Shown: positions 1 to 10,167, counted from the first letter of the stretch. The stretch: 64,000 nucleotides of DNA from Dipteronia dyeriana (GCA_032871835.1 CM065298.1:73560154-73624153), one strand, 5' to 3'. Notes: generated by a model from the letters alone, not told the origin. Program-made: numbers and translations.

Positions 1-478
1 CTGCTTGCTGATCACCCCAAAATTCCCCCACCTTGTCTCCTACTGGAAACTTCAAGACGTTATGGTAAATGGAAAGGACCCCATTCAAGAATGATAAAAA
101 TGGCCTCCCTAGTATTGCATTGTAGGCCGATGAGGTATTCACCACCACGAAGTGCTAGAGTGGTGTGGCTCCAATGATCACTAGTAGGATTTTTGATCCC
201 ACGGGTGTGATTGAGTCCCCAGTGAACCCATATAGTGGGGTAGTACAGCTATTGTAACACCACTGTTTCTAGTTTAGCTTTTCCAATTTATCTTTAAACA
301 GGACGTCAACGATGCTGCTTGTGTCGACGAGCACACGGTGTACCATGCAGTTGGAAATCTATACTGTGATCACCATGGGGTCATCATGAGGCTGCACAGT
401 GTTATAGATATCTGCTTCAGTGAAAATTATTTGTGACAGCTAGGAGGTCGATCTCTGGTCGACCTTAAAAATATCTCC
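1..478 (-). pseudogene. Gypsy (Tat-like) protease fragment
   Basis: Read on the minus strand this stretch gives the retropepsin part of a Ty3/gypsy polyprotein. Around 300-345 it encodes VLVDTSSIVDVLF, which matches the aspartic protease active-site block with the usual DTG glycine changed to serine. Further left, at about 1-110, it encodes ILGRPFL followed by NGVLSIYHNVLKFPVGDKVG, the conserved end of the gypsy protease domain. There are in-frame stops, for example near 270 and 165, so it is a relic. It is cut at the window edge on its downstream side and at about 478 by family-A LTR sequence. It may belong to the same C family whose gag and pol lie at 43921-45100 and 53061-61394. The family call is solid, the lineage call is inferred from similarity to those other fragments. 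Confidence 0.75.
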
Positions 479-1703
479 CTCAATTGACCAGGTTTTAAAA
501 GAAAACTTAGAGAGAAAATCAATACCTTAGTTGATCTAGGTGCAGTCCCGTTTTTGTATGATTAGACACAAAAAACAGCAGCAAAATTAACTCAAACCTT
601 CAGAGAAAAGATGGGGGATGAATAGATGAACACTCTGAACTTTGAATCACTCAAATCAAAGTTCAAATGAAGAAGTTATGGTGTTTGGAATGTGAGAAAA
701 TTTAGAGAGAAAATTCTGCACACTTGATTTGAATTTCTTCTTGGAATGAAATGTGAGAGGGAGAGAGTTTATAAAGGAGTGGTAAAAAAGAAAGATGAAA
801 AGACATTTTCACCCTCCTTTAGAAGTGATTCCCTAAGATGGAGCGTGGGCATCTCGGGGCAGCAAGGTTGTGCGGTCGAGATGGCCACGCGCCATCTCGG
901 GCATGCACACCTCCATGGCCTTTTGGACATGGTGCATTCCTCTCGCGCTTCCCTCGCGTTCTTCGACCGTTCTCCGGCCTCCGAATTTGGAATTCAAATC
1001 CGTTTGAGGATTACGAACTATAACTCTCACACGGACATGGAAATATAAGATACTCAACCCACAATATAATAATTAGACTCGATATAGTATCTTTTGATTT
1101 TGAACTTGAAATCAATAGGTTTAGTAACCGAAATGACCGGAACTCAATCAAGGATGATTTAAGACTAAATCCATGTTCAATATCCATGTTATACAAAAAT
1201 ATACACATACAAACACAATTCACACTAGAATGCAAACTACATAGAGATAGTTTTCAATCATGCATATTCCAAAACATGTTATTTCTAAACCAATGCATGA
1301 GCATTCATCTTAAAGTGTGTGAATGTGTTATACATGGTGCACAACGATGTAGGGACACATATGAATGAATTGTATGTGTGTGCCTATAAAGGTGCACAAT
1401 GATTCAGAGACACAAATGTATGATATGTGTGTGTGTGCCTATAAATGTGCACAACAATGCAGGGACACAAATGTATGATATGTGTGTGTGTGTGTGCCTA
1501 AGCCTTGTAAGAGAAAGATAATGTCTTAGTATACCTTTGTAGAAACAAATTTCATCCTTTCTCTTTGAAGACTTAGAACTTGCTTTGACTTGTTGTTTCT
1601 TTGTCCTTGAAGCTTGAATCATAATGAACCTAAACAACTAAGTCATTACAAGTAAACATCATTTTGATATGGAATTCATGCCAACACAAACTAAAACCTA
1701 ACA
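479..1703 (-). repeat. 3' LTR of A1, truncated
   Basis: The last 1.2 kb aligns by eye with 8500-9755 of the other A1 LTR and ends with the same CCTAACA terminus (TGTTAGG on the coding strand). About 1.45 kb of the R/U5 end is missing, and the break at about 478 joins gypsy protease sequence. It keeps the TATA-like TTTATAAA at about 767-776 and the dyad-symmetric motif near 878-901. Open frames here, for example 746-1048, are non-coding LTR sequence read by chance. Confidence 0.85.
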
Positions 1704-2122
1704 ATCTCCCCCTTTGGCAAATTCCATGTCAAAACACCTATACATTTGCTACAAATATAAAAATGAATATAGGTCACAAAATCACTCCCTCACATTACAA
1801 TGAGTAAGATTCCTGCAACTAATCTTCACCAACTCTTGAACTTCATCTTGATCTTCTCTTGAAGCAACCTACAAATCATCTCAAAGCACAATGCATATAA
1901 AGAGAAAAACAACAGATGGCAACATATAATATGGATAAGAATATACAATTAAGTCCACAAATACATGTATCTCCCCCTCAATACATGCCAAATACAAGAA
2001 TTCTTAACCAAATATTAAGACTAATTATTACAAGCCATTGAAAGTCCAAAAGTTCGCAAAAACAACATAAAAAGGAAACTAAGTAACTAGCAATTCATAA
2101 CAACTCTTTCTCCCCCTTTTTG
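1704..2122 (-). other. Multiple polypurine tracts of A1
   Basis: On the coding strand the sequence immediately before the 3' LTR is CCAAAGGGGGAGAT (1704-1717), which primes plus-strand DNA synthesis in copia elements. Two further AGGGGGAGA-type tracts lie upstream at about 1970-1980 and 2108-2122. Clusters of such tracts between the last ORF and the 3' LTR are a described hallmark of Sireviruses. The same arrangement occurs in element D and, in the other orientation, near 23010 and 23130. Confidence 0.75.
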
Positions 2123-2170
2123 ACATGAAATGATGCCAAAAGGTAAGAAACATACCATGAGACTGAAATA

Positions 2171-3229
2171 CTAGCTACTATATCCACCAAAGAAAGATGT
2201 GTGTGTAGTTGACCTAACATAATGCTTGAGAGGTGGTCTTGAACTTGATGCAATACACTCCTCCAACTCTTTTATTCTAGCATCTTGTTTTTCTACTATA
2301 GCACTAAGCTCATCAACCTTCTTCTTCAAATGCAAAGCCCAATCCGGAAGAATGTTTATGCTAGTCTCTTGACAATCAACTTGTGAACTAAAAAGTCCAA
2401 AAGTATCACATGTCTTACCCTTATCCTTATATGACATGTATGACACACGTTTATTACTATACTTTTCCAAGGGTTGTACCAACATATCATCTCCACTACT
2501 TTGAACACCACGAGCTAAACACAAAGAAGTTATAAACCCCGGTAATGCAAGCTTCTTATCTCCTCTAGTTGAGAAAGCCACATTATCCAAATAAAACATA
2601 AGCAAATCCCCAAGGTTTATAGGTTGATTAGTCACTAAGGCATATACTATTTTTATCTTGTCTTTATTCAACTCGGTTGAATTCGAAGATCCAATGATAT
2701 TTGTGCAAATGAAAAGATGCCAAAATGCACTTGCCTTAGTTAACTCATGTTGACTAGTATATGCTCTACCTTTCCACTCAAAAAAAGAATTGTCACATAG
2801 AGTTCTATCCATGATATTAAGATTCTCAATGATATCAACATCTAGAAAGTTTGAATCAATATCACTAGATAGCCTAAGAAATTTGTTAATGTTTACCGGG
2901 TTAACTCTAAACACAACACCCCTAACATCCATCAAAGCATCCAATAAGGTGGCACTCTCTTTATATTCATGATAAAATTCTCTAACAATAGTGTCATTCA
3001 TTATTCCTATCTTGCTCAACCAAGATTCCCAATTTCTATCCTTAATGCATTTAAGAACATAAGAATCTTTACATTTACCTAAGTCAATGCCTCTCTCTTG
3101 AAAAATCTTTTTAGTTGCAAAGATCCCTAAATCCTTTGACCTTGAAGCTTTGGATCTCTTTGAGGTTGACTTGGCTTTCATAATGGGATTCAATTGATTT
3201 CCACTTCCAGTAACTTTAGTTCTTCCCAT
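2171..3229 (-). CDS. Accessory ORF of A1, plant-transposon-type protein
   Basis: An uninterrupted 352-codon frame in an element otherwise full of lesions. The product starts MGRTKVTGSG with a basic N-terminus (residues about 15-35, KAKSTSKRSKASRSKD). A globular part follows at about 36-270 that resembles, from memory, the domain catalogued as putative plant transposon protein in retroelement-derived ORFs (pattern ..RNWESWL...VREFYHEY...VRGVVFRVN). It ends with a predicted coiled coil at about 298-325 (LKKKVDELSAIVEKQDARIK). I see no signal peptide, no clear membrane segment and no catalytic motif of a polymerase, integrase or protease. It lies between gag and the 3' LTR, where Sireviruses often carry an extra ORF. 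Function is unknown. A second copy of its 3' end lies at 22806-22960. The ATG at 3229 follows a non-coding spacer and is the first in frame. Confidence 0.7.
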   Translation of the reverse strand: MGRTKVTGSGNQLNPIMKAKSTSKRSKASRSKDLGIFATKKIFQERGIDLGKCKDSYVLKCIKDRNWESWLSKIGIMNDTIVREFYHEYKESATLLDALMDVRGVVFRVNPVNINKFLRLSSDIDSNFLDVDIIENLNIMDRTLCDNSFFEWKGRAYTSQHELTKASAFWHLFICTNIIGSSNSTELNKDKIKIVYALVTNQPINLGDLLMFYLDNVAFSTRGDKKLALPGFITSLCLARGVQSSGDDMLVQPLEKYSNKRVSYMSYKDKGKTCDTFGLFSSQVDCQETSINILPDWALHLKKKVDELSAIVEKQDARIKELEECIASSSRPPLKHYVRSTTHTSFFGGYSS

Positions 3230-5017
3230 TTGTTCTTGTGAAATAAGATGCTATAAACATACAAAAGTGAGTGAAAGACAAAACAAGCTTATTAGTCACA
3301 AATATATAAAACAATGACATATGACTTAAGAATGAATCATCATGCAAGACAAAGATAGTGAGTAATATCTTACAAGTATCATTAAGTCAAAATATGCCAA
3401 CATGTAACTAAATGAAGCATGTGAACATATCATAAAAGAGAACAATGTCTAGCATACAATGCAACCCCTTGATAAATGCCATGACTAAGATTAATGATAG
3501 CATAAGGTTCACAAGGAAGTTCACATAATCACACATTCAAGCAACTTGAAGAAATATCAACAAAATAAGCTTCATATGCTAAGAGAGATACACAAAGATT
3601 TTTCAAGTTCTCTCATAATTCTTCAACAATTGCAAAGATATCATCATACTCATAAACAAAGTGTGTGTGTGAGAGATATGTTTCAAATATATATCAAGAA
3701 GTAGTTTGATAATCAACATGCAAACAATTTCCAACAACTATTCATCTTAAGCTTTTTCCATAAAAGTCAAACCGATTATCATCCGGAATTTTTGCTTTTA
3801 AGAGAATAGATTTTCAACATATAAGCGTGTGTGTGCATGTGGCTCGTCATCCCATTTCAATTTTTCAACCTGAGCTCATTTGATTTTCAACTAAACTCCT
3901 TTTTAAGCCTTCCTCCTTTTCTTTTTATGCTTTGAATCAAAGTTTTTTTTATTATTATTGATTTCATTTCAACACTTCTTTGATTTTTCCATTTTTTTTA
4001 CATAAACAAAAATTCACTTCATGACGGCTTTCACTCATCACAATGGTGTAGCTCTTTCCAACATTGGGTAGCTTTCACAACCAATGTGTGTAGCCCTTTT
4101 TCATGAAGGTGCTCATTGAGTTCTATATAATTGCCGAAGCAAAATGGATACTAACCATAGGTCATTTTAAATGTACTTAAGCACAAAAACTTTAAGATTT
4201 ATCCAATGTTTACATATTAGTAAACTCAACCTACTAGCAAAACATATAAGAGAAGCATTGTGCAGTTTTTATAAAATCAAGATTTTATGGTCATAAGCAC
4301 ATGATCTAAGAGCAATAAATAGAGACTTATTCAAGATCATTACTTCTCTAATAAGTAGCGATCAAAGAATATGATGCTCATATTTTCAAAAGTAATGCCA
4401 CTCAGTATACCAAGCACAAACAATCATCAAAGTTAAGATCAATGTGAACAATATCACTATTAGATCCTAAAATAACAAATGTCAATGAGAATCATATGTA
4501 TACTTTAAAAAATTCTCTAATATGACATGCTATGAGATGTATGTCAAAAATTGAGTCAAAAGATGAATATCTAAGAGAACATTCATTAGAGTATAGAGAT
4601 ACCTTTTTGCACATTATATCCACCAAATATCATACTTCCGCCCTTTTTATGAGCACTCTTGCCTTGAATGTCCTCATTACACCAAGTTGACAATGTTTCA
4701 CAACAAGAGTATAAAAAAGCATAATATCTCAACTCAATCGACACATATAACAAGAGAACTTCTTCAAAGTTAATCAACAAATTTTGACCATCATAACAAT
4801 CATGATGTGAGATAACCAAGTCATATCAATACATGGAGTATTCAAAGCTAGCAAGCAATAATTCTCAACACAATTGATATATAGCCTCAAAGCTATCTCA
4901 CATGTGCTTCTTATATTAGTGATAAGAGCACTCACCCTTGAACCACTTGTTCTTGGGTGTACCTACACAAACATTTCCAATATCATCCTTGATAATAATG
5001 TTAAATCTTGAGTAAAG
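3230..5017 (-). other. Non-coding spacer of A1 internal region
   Basis: About 1.8 kb between gag and the accessory ORF. It is AT-rich with short simple repeats (GT at 3661-3675, T-runs at 3940-4000) and no long frame or recognisable domain on either strand. In a complete Sirevirus this is where protease, integrase, reverse transcriptase and RNase H would sit. None of their signature motifs can be found, so the pol gene was removed or replaced rather than just mutated. Confidence 0.6.
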
Positions 5018-6969
5018 TCATGCAATGACTTGATTAACAAGAATATCATTAACACACTCTTCCTTAACATTTTCAACACAAGCTTTGTCAAGTTGAACAA
5101 GATTAGAATTCTTTCTACTCCCCAACTTGTTCTCATGCTTAGTAAAATTATCATGTTTCTCAACTTTCAAGGCTTTAGCAAGTTCAAGTCGAAGCTTAAT
5201 CTCCTTATCCCTAGATTCATTTCCTAATTTGCATTTTTCAATATATTTATAACACATAGGCTTAATGTGACCTATTGTGTTGCTATAATGGAAAATTGGA
5301 ATAAAAGATGAGATTGTACCTTTTGGAGTTGAACTAGCTTCACTAGGAGTTTTCAAAGATACCTTGTTTGCCAACTTTTTCTTGGTTTTTAATCTTCTCT
5401 TCTTGTGTGGTTTCTTATCAATCACGATTTCATCAAAGTGTGTAAGAAGTGGTGCTTCCAAGAGCTCATCTTCAACTACCAAGTCGTCTTCACCACTATA
5501 AGAGTTAACAAGATTCCTAACACTAGACACACTAACCGAATCATTTACTAAATCCTTGATAGCCTCCTTAGCCTTGTCTATCTCTTCCATCAATTCTTGT
5601 TCTCTCTTCTTCAAAGAAGATATCACATTATCCTTCTCAAGGTTAATCATTTCAAATTCTCTAAACTTCTTCATAATATCACCTTTTTCACCAAGAAGTC
5701 TACGAGTAACAACCACAAACTCATCTAGTTGCTTCTTGATCAAATCATCCTTCTCAACTACTTCTCTTTTAGCATTGTCTCTAGCTTCTTCAAGCTTTTC
5801 TATCTTTTTCAACAACTCAAGATTAGTAAGAATGGAACTAGAGCATCCATCATGATTTGTATCAAGGTTTTTGTTCAAAGATATTGTACTACCAACATCT
5901 AGTGAAGAATGAGAAGCCGTTAGAGCTAAAAAGTTGCTCACCAACTCTTCATCACTTGAAGACTCACTACTAGAGCTCTCATTGTCACTAGAATTATCAT
6001 CACTCCAATTAGCCGCCAACACTTTGCCTTTCTTGTCTTTCTTAGATGGCTTCTTGGTGCACTCACTAGCAAAGTGACCAAAACCTTGACAATTATAGAA
6101 TTGAACCTCTTTCTTGTCCATGGCTTGACTATTATTCACAATCCTTGGAGATGATATTCTCTTGACTCCTTTTTCCTTAGAAAACTTGCTTTAGGTTTGG
6201 CATTCTTCTTTAGAAACTTCTTGAACCTTCTAACCAAGAGTGCCATTTCTTCATTTTCATCATCACTCTCCTCCTCAATAGCATTGAGAGCAATTTCCTT
6301 ACTCTTGATCTTTGGCTTCAAGCACATCTCATAAGTTTGGAGAGACCCAAGCAACTCATCGATGTTCATACTATCCACATCCTTGCTTTCCTCAATGGTC
6401 GTCACCTTTGATTTAAATCTCTTAGTAAGAGACCTAAGGATTTTCCAATTTAAACGCTCTTTTGAGATTGGTACTTCAAGTGCTTGACATTGGTTAGCTA
6501 TGTTAAGAAGCCGGAATTGGAAGTCTTCAAACTTTTCTTCCTCACCCGTACTTAAACCTTCAAATTATGATGCCAACATTTGAAACCTCGGTTTCTTCAC
6601 CGCTAAGGTTCCTTCATTAGTAACTTGGAGAGTATCCCAAGTTTCCTTTCTGGATTCAAGATTTTGGATGTAAAAGAGTAAATGCCCATCAACTCCTTCA
6701 AATATGGCATTCATAGCACGATGGTGCCATTTTACAACCTCAAACTCATTTGTTGTCCATTCACTTCTTGGCTTAAGTATCATGGTTCCATCCTCTAAAA
6801 CCTTGGTAGGAGGACTATAACCTTCTTCCACTACCATCCAAGCTCTTTCATCAATAGAGCAGATGTAGGCTTTCATCCTCAACTTCCAATACCCATAGTT
6901 AGTGCCACAAAGTAATGGTGGCCTAGTATTTGAGGCTCCTTCCGCCATTACATTATCTTGTAAACCCAT
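5018..6969 (-). pseudogene. Sirevirus-type gag of A1, frameshifted
   Basis: Gag forms the virus-like particle that packages element RNA. The N-terminal part (6969-6565) begins MGLQDNVMAEGASNTRPPLL and carries the copia gag pattern YWKLRMKAYI. A stop near 6563 separates it from the second part (6560-6136, with KFEDFQFRLLNIANQC). A frameshift near 6140 leads into a 373-codon segment. That segment holds a zinc-knuckle remnant, FYNCQGFGHFASEC, whose first cysteine is phenylalanine; a serine/acidic stretch; and a long coiled coil (about residues 110-215). A second, more degraded knuckle (FHYSNTIGHIKPMC) lies near the C-terminus. The architecture parallels gag of element D. With one stop, one frameshift and damaged zinc ligands, it is not expected to give full-length Gag. 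Confidence 0.8.
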
Positions 6970-7040
6970 GACTTCAAACGCCTTACAAAAACCGTGAAAG
7001 TATCACCACGGACTAACACTAAGTGCAATCTAGTGTCCTG

Positions 7041-7053
7041 CTTTGATACCAAT
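7041..7053 (-). other. Primer-binding site of A1
   Basis: The coding strand reads ATTGGTATCAAAG directly after the LTR end. It differs by one base from the usual TGGTATCAGAG complementary to the 3' end of initiator tRNA-Met, the standard copia primer. Confidence 0.8.
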
Positions 7054-7095
7054 TGAAAATACAATTACGGTTAAATGCTCAAGGCTAACCTAGAC

Positions 7096-7119
7096 GGGGG
7101 GGGGGGGGGGGGGGGGGGG
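7096..7119. repeat. Homopolymer of 24 G in A1 LTR
   Basis: An uninterrupted run of 24 G on the plus strand (C on the coding strand) near the U5 end. The corresponding place in the solo LTR at 56740 reads only GGAGGG and in the copy at 20710 has no run, so this is a copy-specific expansion. It could also be inflated by assembly error. Confidence 0.85.
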
Positions 7120-7190
7120 TGAATAGGTTAAGCCACTTTTTTTTACTCCCTTAGAAAAAAAAAAGTTTGTCCCTCTAGATTGCTTGTATC

Positions 7191-7235
<45 letters not shown>

Positions 7236-7549
7236 TAAAGGCAATTAATCAATATATAAACACAAGTAAAGTGTGATACAAACAAGTAATTGTAACACAT
7301 ACACAATCTATATTATAAAGAGGAAGTCAACATACATAAAGAGTTCTATCCACAATACAAATATTATAGAGATAGGGATAGAGAAAAGTTGAAACAGGAT
7401 ATAACGTGGTAAACCTCCGAAGAGGAAACATCCACGGGCTAGCAGCCACCTGCAAAAAAATCCACTAGTAGATAAGACAAGTACAATCTCTCAAGTGACC
7501 TCTTCATCTAGAAACTACCCTCATATCCTACTCTAGAAGTTGTCGCCCT

Positions 7550-7870
7550 ATGCTCGACAATCCGAGGCTTCACACCTCTTGTCAAGACTTCCTTGCTCAC
7601 CTTATCTGGATCTTCACAACCCAAGGCAAGACTTCTTGCTCAACCATCCGAGTCTCCCCGACTCTAGTCAAGACTTCCTTGCTCACCTATCCGAGTTCTC
7701 CCAACTCTAGACAAGACTTCTTGATCGACTATCCAAGGCTTCACACCTCTAGCCAAGACTTCTTTACTCGAAAATCCGAGGCTTCACACCTCTTGCCAAG
7801 ACTTCATGCTCAACACCATAGGTCTCACACCTATTGTCACGACTTCCTTCTCACAAGGCATCTAGGTGAT
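7550..7870 (-). repeat. 44-bp minisatellite in LTR A
   Basis: About seven imperfect copies of a unit of roughly 44 bp, each centred on CAAGACTTC(C)TTGCTC. The same array appears with about 7 units at 21135-21455, 6 at 25330-25590 and 9 at 57140-57540. It is located downstream of the TATA-like box in the transcribed R/U5 part. Confidence 0.8.
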
Positions 7871-8783
7871 CATGAATGCAAAACGCAAACAAGCACGCAA
7901 CATAGAATGCTATGATCAACACATCCTATGGAAAATACTATACATGAGCATGAATGCACAAATCACATATAGTCTAGTTAATCATGCATGAGTAGTCAAT
8001 CTATATCATGTAAAATATGTTCAACATTAATCACAAACTAGATTCATGCATATATCTAAACTTGAATCACAAGATATGATCAACAAATCACAAGATCAAG
8101 TTTAAATCACAAAAACCTAAATCATGCTAAAATCATATGACAAAGTCAAATAGATCTAAGCATAAGTTCTAGAGCATATTCCTAATCATAGATTCAACAA
8201 ATCACATGAATAGCTCAAAAGAACATAAACATATGTATTATGTGAGAATTTTGGCCAAGAGAGCCTAATACATGTGATGAACTATTTTTCACAAAATCAA
8301 TCAATCAGAGATCACAAAATAGTCCTAGAATAAAAGCTAGCACAATACAATCCCAAACATGTGATAACATAGGCAAAATCTAAACCTAACTCAACATGTA
8401 TGATTTCAATTGAAATTCAATCTAGCTTTGAAAGTGTTCAAAACACAAATCAAAACACTCACAATATACAAATATATGTAGAAGAATAAAACCAAGGCAA
8501 TTGACCAAGTTTTAAAAGAAAACTTATAGAGAAAATCAATACCTTAGTTGATCTAGGTGCAGTCCCGTTTTTGTATGATTAGACACCAAAAACAGCAGCA
8601 ACATTAACTCAAACCTTCAAAGAAAAGATGGAGGATAAATAGATGAACACTATCAACTTTGAATCACTCAAATCGGAGTTCAAATGAAGAAGTTATGGTG
8701 TTTGGAAGGTGAGAAAATTTAGAGAGAAAATTCTGCACACTTGATTTGAATTTCTTCTTGGAATGAAATGTGAGAGGGAGAGA

Positions 8784-8793
8784 GTTTATAAAG
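8784..8793 (-). promoter_or_regulatory. TATA-like box of LTR A
   Basis: The coding strand reads CTTTATAAAC, about 70-130 bp downstream of the dyad motifs and just before a pyrimidine-rich stretch CTCTCCCTCTCACA. The same box occurs in the other copies near 767-776, 22372-22382, 24363-24375 and 58461-58470, which supports it as the core promoter. Confidence 0.6.
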
Positions 8794-8857
8794 GAGTGGG
8801 AAAGAAGAAAGATGAAAAGACATTTTTGCCCTCCTTTGAAAGTGCTTCCCAGAGATG

Positions 8858-8917
8858 GCGTGTGGGCATCTCAGGGCAGCAAGGTTTTGCGGCCGAGATG
8901 GCCACGCGCCATCTCGG
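8858..8917 (-). promoter_or_regulatory. Tandem dyad-symmetry motifs in U3 of LTR A
   Basis: Two related inverted repeats about 36 bp apart. The second is perfect: CCGAGATGGC (8893-8902), loop CACGC, GCCATCTCGG (8908-8917). The first, GAGATGGCGTGTGGGCATCTC at 8858-8878, is near-perfect. Both recur upstream of the TATA-like box in all other LTRs of the family. They may be binding sites for a dimeric factor or form hairpins. Confidence 0.6.
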
Positions 8918-9384
8918 GCATGCACACCTCCATGGCCTTTTGGCCATGGTGCATTCCTCTCGCGCTTCCCTCACGTTCTTCGACCGTTCTCCTACCTCCT
9001 AAGTCAGAATTCAAATAAATTTGAGGATTACAAACCTTAACTCTCATACGGACATGGAAATATAAGATACTCAACCCAGAATATAATACTTCGACTCGAT
9101 ATACAAAGACGAAGACAATGTATGAAACATAAGTTGAAAGTGTTGTATCTTTTGACTTTGAAATTGAAATCAATAGTATGAGTAACCGAAATGACCGGAA
9201 CTCAATCAAGAATGATTTAAGACTAAAATCAAGTTCAATATCCATGTTATACAAATATATACACAAATAAACACAATTCACACTAGAATGCAAACTGTAT
9301 AGAGATAGTCTCCAATCATGCATTTCCCAAAACATGTTATTTCCATACAAATGCATGAGCATTCTTCTTCAAGTGTGTGAATGT

Positions 9385-9545
9385 GTTATACATGATGCAC
9401 AATGATGCAGGGACACATATGAATGAATTGTATGTGTGTGCCTATAAAGGTGCACAACGATGCAGAGACACAAATGTATGATATGTGTGTGTGCCTATAA
9501 AGGTGCACAACGATGCAGGGACACAAATGTATGATATGTGTGTGT
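9385..9545 (-). repeat. 55-bp minisatellite in U3 of LTR A
   Basis: About three copies of a unit of roughly 55 bp containing GGTGCACAACGATGCAGGGACACA followed by a TGTGTG run. Equivalent arrays lie at 1325-1500, 23310-23440 and 59045-59160 with differing copy number and GT-run length. Confidence 0.75.
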
Positions 9546-9755
9546 GTTCCTAAGCCTTGTAAGAGAAAGATAATGTCTTAGTATACCTTTGTAGAAACAA
9601 ATTTCATCCTTTCTCTTTGAAGACTTAGAACTTGTTTTGACTTTTTGTTTCTTCTTCCTTGAAGCTTGAATCATCATGAACCTAAACAACTAAGTCATTA
9701 CAAGTAAACATCATTTTGATATGGAATTCATGCCAACACAAACTAAAACCTAACA

Positions 9756-10167
9756 CTTGGTACCAACGCCATACTCAAAGACCTCCATGAGGCGTCACAC
9801 CTTGAAGGCACACAGGATCATATCTACACTCTAACAAACATTAAATCACCGTGCATGGACAAGGCAAGTGATTAAGTCCAAAAAGGAAAAAAACTTATCT
9901 CCACCCAAGATACTCTCGAATCCATTATTAATCAAAGTCAACGAAATTTAAATTAAAGGATCTCGCCCGATAGGGGGATTGGATTGGGAGAATAATTGTG
10001 GGAGAATCATGAGTTCAACCTAATTGGACAGTGTAGAAATAAGCCCGATCATGCACATGGAAGTAGGAGGTGAAAAGAGAGGAAGGAGAGTGTTTTGACT
10101 AGGCCTGAATACTATGATCAGAATACGACCACCATAGATATCTACTTCTCGACAGGCACAAAGTTAC
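9756..10167 (+). repeat. C-family (gypsy) LTR, left part
   Basis: The reverse complement of this piece matches the C LTRs at 19388-20535 and 45577-46673, for example TAATGGATTCGAGAGTATCTTGGG followed by GGAGATAAGTTT. It is therefore a C LTR in plus-sense orientation. It lacks its U3 start at the A1 boundary and is interrupted at 10167 by B1, resuming at 18178. The last five bases, GTTAC, are the B1 target-site duplication. Confidence 0.7.

Larger units (their letters stand above)
479..9755 (-). mobile_element. Non-autonomous Sirevirus-like copia element A1
   Basis: An LTR retrotransposon read right to left. The 5' LTR is 7054-9755, the tRNA-Met primer site 7041-7053, gag 5018-6969, a long spacer 3230-5017, an intact accessory ORF 2171-3229, three polypurine-like tracts between 1704 and 2122, and a truncated 3' LTR 479-1703. 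No protease, integrase, reverse transcriptase or RNase H is present in the 5.35-kb internal region. That makes it non-autonomous; transposition would require enzymes from a relative. The Sirevirus assignment rests on the gag type (UBN2-like N-terminus, coiled coil, two zinc-knuckle remnants), the repeated AAAGGGGGAGA-like tracts and the large LTR. The left end is cut inside the 3' LTR, so no TSD can be read. Confidence 0.85.
7054..9755 (-). repeat. 5' LTR of A1, complete
   Basis: A 2702-bp LTR with ends TGAAAATAC...CCTAACA on the plus strand, i.e. TGTTAGG...ATTTTCA on the coding strand. It contains a TATA-like box at 8784-8793 (coding strand CTTTATAAAC), paired dyad motifs upstream of it at 8858-8917, a U3 minisatellite at 9385-9545, a transcribed minisatellite at 7550-7870, a TA run at about 7195-7231 and a pure G run at 7096-7119. 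The long frames on both strands inside it (7550-7915, 8763-9362) are repeat translations, not genes. Confidence 0.85.

Noticed and set aside
746..1057. Overlapping frames on both strands, repeated at 8763-9362, 22428-22720, 27153-27461 and 58342-58808
   Set aside because: All lie in U3/R of family-A LTRs over the dyad motifs and TATA box; no family resemblance, and reading frames are not preserved between copies.
7041..7053. tRNA-like matches at the ends of LTRs (also 12423, 36711, 50829, 62147)
   Set aside because: They are 12-15-base primer-binding sites complementary to tRNA-Met, not tRNA genes; no cloverleaf surrounds them.
7550..7870. Regular repeats with spacers that superficially resemble a CRISPR array
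   Set aside because: Units are imperfect and contiguous with no unique spacers, and the context is a plant LTR.
7550..7915. A 121-codon open frame with repeated CQDF/SRQDF words, and similar frames at 21087-21508 and 57381-57593
   Set aside because: It is the translation of the 44-bp LTR minisatellite; frames differ between copies and the region is non-coding LTR.
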